From positions 1 through 43,789 of the forward strand of contig JBMFOT010000026.1 in the NCBI GenBank assembly GCA_049969495.1: a DNA stretch of 43,789 bases, in the 5' to 3' direction. Below, one piece after another: positions 1 through 6,347 of this stretch (positions within the stretch are counted from its first letter, which is position 1; each line of letters begins with the position of its first letter). The DNA comes from HRBIN16 sp049969495. GTDB lineage: Bacteria; Armatimonadota; HRBIN16. A model generated the notes under the pieces. It did not search any database and was not told where the DNA came from. It was given only the letters and a program-made list of their open reading frames with translations. The position numbers and the translations under genes were made by a program.

Positions 1-716
1 GCTTGTTGCCCTTTGAGTGATGTGGTGTCTTCGCGCTCCGCTTGCTGTCTAGGTTCCACCTTCTTCGCATCTGCCGGCGGTTTGAAAGCGAATACGGTCT
101 TCTGGACGGGCGTGTTCAGCTGCAGGGCAGTCACCAGCTCCTCATAGGTGTCGCCGTCAGCCATTTTGTACACCATGCGGTATACCAGTCCGTCTTTCTG
201 TCCCAGGAAGAGGGTCATGGTGCCCTCCTCACCGGTCAGCTCCACCACGCGGCACGGCGTTGCCCCTACCTTTTGCGTGCCCTTTGACTGTGCCTTGTTG
301 AAGCTCTTCTGCACGAATCCCTCCAGCATCTGCCCGAACTGCGGCTCCATCGCTATCGCGGCGAAACCCGCAAAGTTCAGGTGTCCGCCAGCCAGAGGTT
401 CGTCCTTCGAAACAGGCTGTTGCGTGTAGGTTTTCCGCTGGGCATCGTAGGTGGTAAAGGTGGCGCCATCGCTTGTAAAAGATTGCACCAGTTTGCCGTT
501 CTGGGTCACCTGTACGGAAAACTGTTTCGGGCGCAAGAACTGCACCGACGCCACGAAGGTCTCGCCCATCTTGACCTGCACCGTCGCCCTCAGGCTCTGC
601 ACTTTGTCGTAAGCCTGTCGAATCTGCTGCATGACCTGCTTGGGGGTCATGCTCTGGGCAAACGCACCTGTTGCCAGGGTGCACACCGCGCACACGAGCA
701 GTATCGTTCGTTTCAT
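1..716 (-). CDS. LolA-like exported protein, 3' end outside window
   Basis: The minus-strand reading frame is open from an ATG at 716 to the window edge (about 238 codons visible), so the C-terminus is missing. It begins MKRTILLVCAVCTLATGAFA, a clear Sec signal peptide with cleavage after AFA. The mature part starts with a helix containing YDKVQSLRATVQVK, followed by beta-rich sequence and a late 'LFLGQKDGLVYRMVY' strand. This is the general layout of LolA/LolB-like lipoprotein-carrier folds and DUF2092-type proteins. A strong ribosome site (GAGGAGGCGGAGAGG) sits directly before the ATG. By family it would bind lipid or lipoprotein in the periplasm, but no residue seen here proves that. The longer overlapping frame reaching 792 is a shadow. 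Confidence 0.75.
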   Translation of the reverse strand, partial: MKRTILLVCAVCTLATGAFAQSMTPKQVMQQIRQAYDKVQSLRATVQVKMGETFVASVQFLRPKQFSVQVTQNGKLVQSFTSDGATFTTYDAQRKTYTQQPVSKDEPLAGGHLNFAGFAAIAMEPQFGQMLEGFVQKSFNKAQSKGTQKVGATPCRVVELTGEEGTMTLFLGQKDGLVYRMVYKMADGDTYEELVTALQLNTPVQKTVFAFKPPADAKKVEPRQQAEREDTTSLKGQQ

Positions 717-749
717 CCTCTCCGCCTCCTCGGGAATGCTCTTTGCCGC

Positions 750-779
750 AGTATACCAGAAACATCATAGAGTGCACAA
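750..779 (-). promoter_or_regulatory. Putative sigma-70 promoter of the LolA-like gene
   Basis: On the minus strand TTGTGC (774-779) and TATACT (750-755) are separated by 18 bases. This puts the start of transcription near 743, about 27 bases before the ATG at 716. Confidence 0.45.
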
Positions 780-792
780 GCCAATCGGGCAC

Positions 793-884
793 CTGTAAAA
801 CAGTATGTAAAGCTACTGGGCTGTAACTTCATAACACAAAAAAATAAAAAGTGGTACGAAATCTGTGCTGTAACTATTGACAGC
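793..884. promoter_or_regulatory. Candidate operator cluster
   Basis: Three related elements lie upstream of the plus-strand promoter. CTGTAAAACAG (793-803) is a palindrome with 4-base arms. GCTGTAACT occurs at 820-828 and again at 867-875. The second copy is part of an imperfect palindrome, GCTGT-N8-ACAGC (867-884), that overlaps the -35 box. The arrangement fits repressor binding, but the regulator is unknown and the elements do not look like a classic Fur/Zur box. Confidence 0.3.
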
Positions 885-905
885 GCGGAACGCTTGTGGT
901 ATAGT
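877..905 (+). promoter_or_regulatory. Near-consensus sigma-70 promoter
   Basis: TTGACA (877-882), a 17-base spacer and TATAGT (900-905) predict transcription from about 912. That excludes the in-frame ATG at 894 as a start and supports the ATG at 942. The promoter probably drives the block down to the terminator at 6214. Confidence 0.8.
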
Positions 906-941
906 AGTAGACACACGAAGCAGATTGTACGAAGGCTTACC

Positions 942-1256
942 ATGCGGATGCGAATCAACATACTATACTGTTTGGTTACAGCGTTGTGGCTGGTGATGCA
1001 AGGGGTTGTGCCCACGTATCACCACCATGAGGCTGGCCGACTGGATTCGCCCGCAGGGACACAGTGGCAAGCCGCACATGGCGACGAGCATGATTGTTAC
1101 ATCTGCCATATCCACTACTCTCCAGCGCAGGTAGCATCTTCCGAAAGCGGGCTGCTGCCTGTTTTGGGGAGCACACCGCTCGTCGTTCCGCAGCAACCCA
1201 TTCACCCCTCTGCACCACCAATTATCCACCCGGCTCGTGCACCTCCTGCCGCCTAA
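942..1256 (+). CDS. Small exported His/Cys-rich protein, DUF2946-like
   Basis: This encodes 104 residues from the ATG at 942; an ATG at 894 lies upstream of the predicted transcription start. A hydrophobic N-terminal segment (YCLVTALWLVMQGVVP) serves as signal or anchor. It is followed by HHHEAG and then HGDEHDCYICHIHYSP, a CxxC pair flanked by histidines that could bind a metal. The protein ends in HPARAPPAA. The combination of N-terminal membrane segment, central C-x2-C near His residues and terminal RAPP resembles DUF2946 proteins, which in Proteobacteria sit beside copper-uptake genes. That resemblance is from memory and is weak over the middle. It is the first gene of the putative metal-handling operon. 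Confidence 0.6.
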   Translation: MRMRINILYCLVTALWLVMQGVVPTYHHHEAGRLDSPAGTQWQAAHGDEHDCYICHIHYSPAQVASSESGLLPVLGSTPLVVPQQPIHPSAPPIIHPARAPPAA

Positions 1257-1285
1257 AGGCAAACTTTCTCCACGATTGGCGTGCT

Positions 1286-1320
1286 GACAGATTGAGCGAT
1301 GTCAGTCTAGCTCATCTGTC
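1286..1320 (+). other. Intercistronic inverted repeat
   Basis: GACAGATTGAGC (1286-1297) pairs with GCTCATCTGTC (1310-1320) with one bulged base and a 12-base loop. It lies in the 122-base gap before the next gene. There is no T-run, so it is a possible mRNA-processing hairpin or operator and not a terminator. Confidence 0.4.
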
Positions 1321-1378
1321 TTAGCGCCGGATACCATTTCACGCCGAAACTCACAATCTATCGCAAAGGAGGAAAAAA

Positions 1379-2221
1379 ATGAAGCGTTTCGCACTATGGC
1401 TCGTTGCTATAGTGATGGCTCTGTGCATGCAGGCAGTACGAGCGCAGGGACATGACGTGTACTTCGTAGGCGTAGACGGTTTGTCTACGATACAAAGAGG
1501 CACCTATGCGGCATTGCCCAACCCGAACTTCGGGAGGCTAACCCTGTTGTTGGCTCACTATACCCCGGGCACGGAACACTATCACTCGATCGGGGTCTGG
1601 TCATACACGGGCGATCCCTCCAACCCCGTAGTGAACAACACGAACGCAAATAACCGATTGCCGGAGCTCCATCAGCGCCCAACTGGACAGGAATACATCT
1701 ACCTGTACCCGGGCAGTGGTGCGTTCGCCGGGCACTACCGCTCCGGTATTGTGGTTGACCCCGAGCGTGAGGAGTACAGCAACCTGCTCATGCAGCCGAC
1801 AGCCGTGTTGGCAGGTTCCACCGACCCGGCGCTTCAGCGGCTCTATAACTCTTCAGGAGGTCGTTGGACCGGAATGCTGGGCGAGGCACGCATCGGTCTG
1901 CGTCTGGTAGACATCACGCCCGGGCTACGCATTACCCTGCCAGACGGGACACCCATTCTGACCAGCGTCGGCAACGTGTACGAAATCGGTATTGGGGATA
2001 ACTTCGCCTTTACACCGGTCTTCTCTGTGCAGATGGGTTCTCCGGTTCAGGTCTATTCTGCCAGCTTCCAGCTGATCGACCTGAACAACACAGCGGGTTA
2101 TCGCCCTCTACGCGACTCGGGAGTCTTCCACTTTGACTTCTATCCCGTTCCAGAACCGTCCACGATAGCGGTGCTAGGGATGGGTGTTCTGGGAATGTGG
2201 CTCCATCGTCGTAAGCGGTGA
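1379..2221 (+). CDS. PEP-CTERM protein resembling the all3515 Zur-repressed family
   Basis: This encodes 280 residues with a strong ribosome site (AAAGGAGG) before the ATG. Residues 1-22 are a signal peptide ending in VRAQ. The mature part opens with GHDVYFVG. A central block reads NPNFGRLTLLLAH, then HYHSIGVWSYTG, then NTNANNRLPE, which is the pattern I associate with the all3515 family of cyanobacteria, reported as Zur-repressed. The C-terminus is a textbook PEP-CTERM signal: VPEP, a hydrophobic helix and HRRKR, which by family is recognised by an exosortase. The protein should be exported and anchored or released at the cell surface. A zinc role is inferred from the family and from its His-rich neighbours. 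Confidence 0.7.
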   Translation: MKRFALWLVAIVMALCMQAVRAQGHDVYFVGVDGLSTIQRGTYAALPNPNFGRLTLLLAHYTPGTEHYHSIGVWSYTGDPSNPVVNNTNANNRLPELHQRPTGQEYIYLYPGSGAFAGHYRSGIVVDPEREEYSNLLMQPTAVLAGSTDPALQRLYNSSGGRWTGMLGEARIGLRLVDITPGLRITLPDGTPILTSVGNVYEIGIGDNFAFTPVFSVQMGSPVQVYSASFQLIDLNNTAGYRPLRDSGVFHFDFYPVPEPSTIAVLGMGVLGMWLHRRKR

Positions 2222-2230
2222 GGGAGACAG

Positions 2231-2258
2231 TGCCCTGCCCCGGTAATGGGGCAGGGCA
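2231..2258 (+). other. Intercistronic hairpin
   Basis: TGCCCTGCCCC (2231-2241) and GGGGCAGGGCA (2248-2258) form a perfect 11-bp stem with a 6-base loop. No T-run follows. It ends 5 bases before the next ribosome site, so it could stabilise the upstream mRNA end or dampen translation of the downstream gene. An ATG at 2246 lies inside the loop and is rejected as a start. Confidence 0.6.
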
Positions 2259-2278
2259 TCTGCAAAGGAGGTGCGAAG

Positions 2279-3220
2279 TTGAAAGCACGTCTCGCATACA
2301 TAATGATATCGGCATGGGCGGCGTTGTTCTGTAGCCCCCCATCAGCTGCCCACCACGAGCTGGACCTGCTATACGGTCATGAAAATGGATTTGTGACCAT
2401 CATGCAACCGCAGGTACATCCTGTCAGACGTATGGTCTCTCCCCAGCCGAACAACTACGCGCTCGACGTAGGAGTGGACTTTTTTGTGCCCGACGGCTGG
2501 ATGCAACCTATGCTGCAGAGGTGTCGAATGCAGCAGGTATGGATTTCACCCGGTCTAGTAGGCAGTAAGTCCGGTGTGGGAGTGGTTTTCAGCGCAGGAG
2601 CAACGCGCAACTACTTCGACCTGCCTTACGGCGGTACACCACACCACCATTTTATCTTTGCTAGCTCTGCGCCAGGCGTTTACGTGTTTGACCTCAAAGC
2701 GACGCAGGCAGTCGATCATCTGGGTCGCCCTCTGGCAGAGATGCCCTTTGTATACCGTATTTACATGGTAGCGGGTAGCCCGATGCAGCTGTATGGTAAT
2801 GTGCAACCTTCTCGCTGGTACAACGGGAGCCTGTATGACCTGATGCTGCGCGTGCGCGTGTTGCAAGGAGCCAGCGAAGTAGGCAGGTCAGAACAACCAG
2901 TCAACCCCTGGGCAATCTACCCTTATCTCGTAGGGTTCAATATCACCGGCAACGTGCAAGTGGTTGCCAAACTCCAGAAACACCTTTCGGTGAAGATCGC
3001 CCGCAGCCTGTCTGGTTCACAGCGAGTGGATTGGTCCTTTGCTGTGCTGGGAGATACGAACGAGGATGACCGTATCGATGAGACGGACCTGGCACAGGTT
3101 ACCCAGAGTTTTGCCACTAACCATCCGGCTGCCGATTTGACTGGGGACGGTCAGGTGAACCTAGATGATCTGCTCACAGTGTTGGTGCACTATGGGCAGA
3201 GTGGGGAAGATGTGCGCTAG
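2279..3220 (+). CDS. Exported surface protein with dockerin-like C-terminus
   Basis: This encodes 313 residues from a TTG at 2279, placed 7 bases after AAAGGAGG (2264-2271). The signal peptide ends near PSAA. The mature protein begins HHELDLLYGHENGFVTI. A later GGTPHHHFIFAS segment precedes APGVYVFDLKATQAVD and a further beta strand. This layout resembles the actinobacterial surface-anchored repeat (TIGR03769, choice-of-anchor M), in which HxDl opens the domain and an HxH motif lies near the end. Those proteins often accompany metal ABC transporters. The last about 60 residues contain GDTNEDDRIDETDLAQV and DLTGDGQVNLDDLLTV, two calcium-loop repeats of dockerin type I. It is clearly related to the next gene. 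Confidence 0.6.
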   Translation: MKARLAYIMISAWAALFCSPPSAAHHELDLLYGHENGFVTIMQPQVHPVRRMVSPQPNNYALDVGVDFFVPDGWMQPMLQRCRMQQVWISPGLVGSKSGVGVVFSAGATRNYFDLPYGGTPHHHFIFASSAPGVYVFDLKATQAVDHLGRPLAEMPFVYRIYMVAGSPMQLYGNVQPSRWYNGSLYDLMLRVRVLQGASEVGRSEQPVNPWAIYPYLVGFNITGNVQVVAKLQKHLSVKIARSLSGSQRVDWSFAVLGDTNEDDRIDETDLAQVTQSFATNHPAADLTGDGQVNLDDLLTVLVHYGQSGEDVR

Positions 3221-3250
3221 TATATCCATACGAAAGGGAGGTTAACGCTC

Positions 3251-3874
3251 ATGAAACTGTTCCGAAAGTTACTGGCTGTGGTGGTCACCTGTCTGGTGCT
3301 ACTGCCCGCAACAGCGCAAGAACATGGTCACGAAGGCGACCTGATGCTAGGCTACAGGGACGGTATTCTGGCTATCCTGTCGCCTGAAGAGATGACGCAG
3401 GAACCCTACTGGCTGACAGTGCAGATGCTGCCCACCGGTTTAGGCTTTTTCGTGGTGGACGTCGGAATCAATTTCGCTGATCACCACGAGGAGCGGATGT
3501 CCCCTCAGGATGAACACGAACCGATGCTGAAGCAGGTAACGCTACAGCAGCTTTTCGTCACGCCGGGCTTGTTTGGTGTTGTGGAAGGCGAGATGGACCC
3601 GGTCTTCGGCATGGGAACGGTGGGAGCGATCACGCTCGTGTACGACCCAAATGACCCAGAGGCAGTGCACAAGCACATAGTCTTCGCCACCTCGACTTTC
3701 AGCCCGCCCTCTCTGTTTCAGTTCCAGCTGACCAACGGTATCGCCTTTGACGGTACGCCGCTGGGCAACTCGCTGGTTTACACCATCAAGTTTCAACCTG
3801 TTCCCGAACCAGCCTCCCTGAGCATATTGGGAGCGGGTGTCGGGATGCTCTTCCTGAGGAGGTTCAAAAAGTGA
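3251..3874 (+). CDS. PEP-CTERM surface protein, choice-of-anchor M-like
   Basis: This encodes 207 residues with AAGGGAGG upstream of the ATG. The signal peptide ends at ATAQ. The mature part starts EHGHEGDLMLGYRDGILAIL, parallel to the opening of the preceding protein. It shares with that protein a QQLFVTPGLFG/QQVWISPGLVG segment and a VHKHIVFATS/PHHHFIFASS segment, so the two are paralogues. The C-terminus VPEPASLSILG plus hydrophobic helix and RRFKK is a PEP-CTERM sorting signal in place of its neighbour's dockerin-like tail. His-containing stretches (EHGHEGD, DHHEER) could coordinate metal; that is inference. Confidence 0.65.
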   Translation: MKLFRKLLAVVVTCLVLLPATAQEHGHEGDLMLGYRDGILAILSPEEMTQEPYWLTVQMLPTGLGFFVVDVGINFADHHEERMSPQDEHEPMLKQVTLQQLFVTPGLFGVVEGEMDPVFGMGTVGAITLVYDPNDPEAVHKHIVFATSTFSPPSLFQFQLTNGIAFDGTPLGNSLVYTIKFQPVPEPASLSILGAGVGMLFLRRFKK

Positions 3875-4275
3875 GAGTAGCCTATCTGTTCATCACACCA
3901 CGAGCGGCTTCGTACAAACTGGCACAGATGATCCTGCCCCAGCTGGAAGCAGGCACTCACAGTGTGGAAGTGGTGGGTATGTTCTTCTTCGACGACAACA
4001 CCTTCGCCTTGCGTAAGGGAGACCCCATTGGCAAAAGGCTTGCTAAAGTAGCTAGGGAGAAGAACATCCTGCTGATGATGTGTGATGCCTGTGCCCTCGA
4101 GCGCAACTTGGCGAAAGGCAAGCTTCGGTGGTGTGATGCTGCTACCGGCGCAGGTCTGAGCGAACCGGCAGAGTGCGTGCCTGTGAACACAGTGGATGGT
4201 GTGCAGGTAGGCTGTTTCCCCGACCTATACCGGGCACTGTCGGCTAATCCGCCAGACCAGGTGATATCCATATAG
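3871..4275 (+). CDS. DsrE-family protein, SaoD-like
   Basis: This encodes 134 residues from a GTG that overlaps the previous stop (GTGA), implying translational coupling. It has no signal peptide, unlike its neighbours, so it is cytoplasmic. The layout is a DsrE-like fold: an N-terminal strand, SYKLAQMILPQLEAG, VVGMFFFDDNTFALRKGD, MMCDACALERNL, and VGCFPDLYRAL near the end. From memory this matches the DsrE-related protein SaoD of a selenium-associated gene set. Cysteines in CDAC and GCF are candidates for sulfur or selenium transfer or for metal binding. selB elsewhere in the window shows the host encodes selenocysteine machinery, which is compatible but not proof of a link. Confidence 0.6.
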   Translation: MRVAYLFITPRAASYKLAQMILPQLEAGTHSVEVVGMFFFDDNTFALRKGDPIGKRLAKVAREKNILLMMCDACALERNLAKGKLRWCDAATGAGLSEPAECVPVNTVDGVQVGCFPDLYRALSANPPDQVISI

Positions 4276-4276
4276 C

Positions 4277-4298
4277 TCAGGGGGGGTGCCCCCCCTGA
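4277..4298 (+). other. Intercistronic G/C hairpin
   Basis: TCAGGGGGGG (4277-4286) pairs with CCCCCCCTGA (4289-4298) around TG. No T-run follows. It separates the metal-type genes from the prepilin-like gene and could be a processing or stability element. Confidence 0.55.
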
Positions 4299-4320
4299 TA
4301 CGAGGGAGGTACGTAAAAAG

Positions 4321-5025
4321 ATGCGAACCCTGTCGAGTAGACCCAGCAACGCATTTACGTTGATCGAGCTGCTGGTCGCGATTGCTATTATCGCGATATT
4401 AGCGGCAATACTGTTCCCTGTCTTTGCGCAGGCTCGGGAGAAGGCACGCCAAACCGCTTGTCTGAGCAATATGCGTCAGATGGGGCTGGCGGTCAACATG
4501 TATGCCCAGGACTACGATGAGAGCTTTCCGCTAGACTCCCACACGGGCACAAACGCTCCGTGGGTGTGGCTGCGCACGCTGGAGCCTTACACAAAGAGTA
4601 AGTTGCTTTACCGGTGTCCGTCTGACCCCAGTATTAACTGGACGACACCTCTGCCCGGTTTCCGTACGGTACGTAAGACCAGCTATATCACCAACTTCTG
4701 GATGTTGCCCCGCTTAGGAGTGGATGACCTGACCACGCACTGCACGGGATACAATAGATTAGCTTCGGTGAGGTCGCCAGCACGCACCATCTACATCGCA
4801 GAGGCAAAACCCAACGCTACCATCGACCACTACCATGCTGCTGCGTGGCGATGGCCGAATGACTGCGGTACTTTTTTCCTGCCAGAGGACGAGCTGGCGA
4901 TGACCTGGCACTTGGGAGGTACGAACTACACGTTCGTCGATGGTCATGCGAAGTGGATGCGGTTCGAGCAGACATGGACGCAGGATGGCAGAATAGACCT
5001 GCACCATCCGGGCAGGGACGATTAA
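4321..5025 (+). CDS. Prepilin-type N-methylation protein with H-X9-DG C-terminus
   Basis: This encodes 234 residues. Residues 11-30 read AFTLIELLVAIAIIAILAAI, a type IV pilin/pseudopilin signal with the conserved Glu five residues after the cleavage site. It is followed by the long N-terminal helix (FAQAREKARQTACLSNMRQMG). The C-terminal HLGGTNYTFVDG is the H-X9-DG motif common in Planctomycetes and Armatimonadota, where such genes occur in large numbers. The protein is probably processed by a prepilin peptidase and sits in or near the inner membrane or a pilus-like or secretion structure. The ribosome site GGGAGGT lies 10 bases before the ATG. Confidence 0.85.
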   Translation: MRTLSSRPSNAFTLIELLVAIAIIAILAAILFPVFAQAREKARQTACLSNMRQMGLAVNMYAQDYDESFPLDSHTGTNAPWVWLRTLEPYTKSKLLYRCPSDPSINWTTPLPGFRTVRKTSYITNFWMLPRLGVDDLTTHCTGYNRLASVRSPARTIYIAEAKPNATIDHYHAAAWRWPNDCGTFFLPEDELAMTWHLGGTNYTFVDGHAKWMRFEQTWTQDGRIDLHHPGRDD

Positions 5026-5037
5026 GGAGGAGTGGCT

Positions 5038-6186
5038 ATGAAGCGAGTCGTTATGCTGGCGGTTCCCTTGCTGATGTGGGTAGGGTTCGGTGTAAGGGTG
5101 CACGCCCAGCCTTCCGCCTTTCTAGACCTTTCACTTGCCAGCGAGGTGGGCGCGACACCTACCCCTCATTCGGTAACTCAGCCTGTATCTCGCCTCGAGG
5201 TGACCGCAGGCGGCCTAGTGCGTGTCACCGTGGGTTTTCGTTTCGAACCCTTTGGCGACGTCACCCGCTGGTATGTGCTGGGCGCGTTGCTGCAGGTAGA
5301 CCACCCCGCCCTAGAGGTGGTTACCCCTCACTCGAGCGACATCAGCCAAAACGCTTTCTGGCATCCCGATATGACACAGCAAGCATTTCGGCTGCAGGTG
5401 AAGGCAGCGGTATCGGCACAGACACAACCCCTGCGTGCTAACCTGCTTCGTCCCGATGATGCCAACAGCGCTGTCTTTTCACAGTCGGGTGCGCTTTGGG
5501 TGGTGCTCGCCCCTGGCGGTCACTCCTCTCAACAAGCCTGGTATGTGGGTCATGTCTACCTGCGCGTCAGGGAGGACACCCCTGCGGGCACGCAGATACC
5601 CCTCACCCTTGCCAGTGTGCCAGATGCAGTAGGCGTGTTACCCAACTCCCTTTTGGCTACAGATGGCGCACGACGCTACTACCACTTTGGCGAAGACCTG
5701 CCCGTAGAGGTAGCGATCATCTCTGTGGGGCAATCACAAACGCGAGTGATAGCGCACGTGGCCCTACAAGACTACCTGGGGTCTGTAGAAGGACAGCCTG
5801 TGGAGGTACAAGTCCGTCCTGCAGGCGACACAGTACCTCTGGAAACGCACAGGATCTCCCTAGATGCCAACAGCAGTCTCCAACTCATCACCAGCCTCAG
5901 GGGTGTTTACGACGTATCTTTCAAGGGGGGACACTGGTTGCGCCGTACGGTGCCGGGCGTCCAATTGAGCGGTACGGTGCACCTGGAGACATCGTTGCAG
6001 AACGGTGACATCGATGGGGATAACGAAGTATCCCTTTTCGACTTCGGTATGCTGGTGGCGGCGTTCGGTAGCATGCCCGGAGACAGCACGTGGAACGCGA
6101 ATGCCGACCTTGACGGTGATGAGGAGGTCAGTCTGTTTGATTTCGGTATACTCGTGCGCAACTTTGGAGCTATAGGTGACGAGTAG
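5038..6186 (+). CDS. Exported protein with dockerin type I-like tail
   Basis: This encodes 382 residues. The ATG at 5038 is chosen over a GTG at 5032 because AAGGAGGA (5024-5031) has the right spacing to it. The signal peptide ends near VHAQ. Residues of about 20-300 are beta-rich with no domain I recognise; the first half is cohesin-like in feel (VRVTVGFRFEPFG, VVLAPGG) but unproven. The C-terminus carries two calcium-loop repeats, DIDGDNEVSLFDFGMLV and DLDGDEEVSLFDFGILV, ending NFGAIGDE. Such tails are dockerin-like and frequent on secreted Armatimonadota proteins. A nearly identical tail survives alone at 17960-18058. It is the last gene of the block. Confidence 0.7.
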   Translation: MKRVVMLAVPLLMWVGFGVRVHAQPSAFLDLSLASEVGATPTPHSVTQPVSRLEVTAGGLVRVTVGFRFEPFGDVTRWYVLGALLQVDHPALEVVTPHSSDISQNAFWHPDMTQQAFRLQVKAAVSAQTQPLRANLLRPDDANSAVFSQSGALWVVLAPGGHSSQQAWYVGHVYLRVREDTPAGTQIPLTLASVPDAVGVLPNSLLATDGARRYYHFGEDLPVEVAIISVGQSQTRVIAHVALQDYLGSVEGQPVEVQVRPAGDTVPLETHRISLDANSSLQLITSLRGVYDVSFKGGHWLRRTVPGVQLSGTVHLETSLQNGDIDGDNEVSLFDFGMLVAAFGSMPGDSTWNANADLDGDEEVSLFDFGILVRNFGAIGDE

Positions 6187-6213
6187 AACCGTATAGCCTT
6201 TACTTCACCTTTT

Positions 6214-6240
6214 GGGGCACCGCAAGTGCCCCTTTTGTTT
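6214..6240 (+). terminator. Rho-independent terminator
   Basis: GGGGCAC (6214-6220), loop CGCAA and GTGCCCC (6226-6232) are followed by TTTTGTTT. This closes the surface-protein operon. Nothing clear is seen from there to 6347 except a weak ribosome site. Confidence 0.9.
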
Positions 6241-6347
6241 CAGCATCCAGAGTCAAACTGAAGTAGCGATCGGGCGAACTAAAAGGATTCTCCTCCCGTC
6301 TCTCGGAACTTTACCACAAAGCAAACGTAGAAAGGTGTCTGTTGCCG

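Noticed and set aside
229..792. Minus-strand 187-residue frame overlapping the first gene
   Set aside because: It is a frame shadow: the frame starting at 716 has a signal peptide, a strong ribosome site and family-like sequence, while this one is Arg/Gly-rich and featureless.
894..941. Upstream Met extension of the small His/Cys-rich protein
   Set aside because: The ATG at 894 lies within the promoter spacer, upstream of the predicted transcription start.
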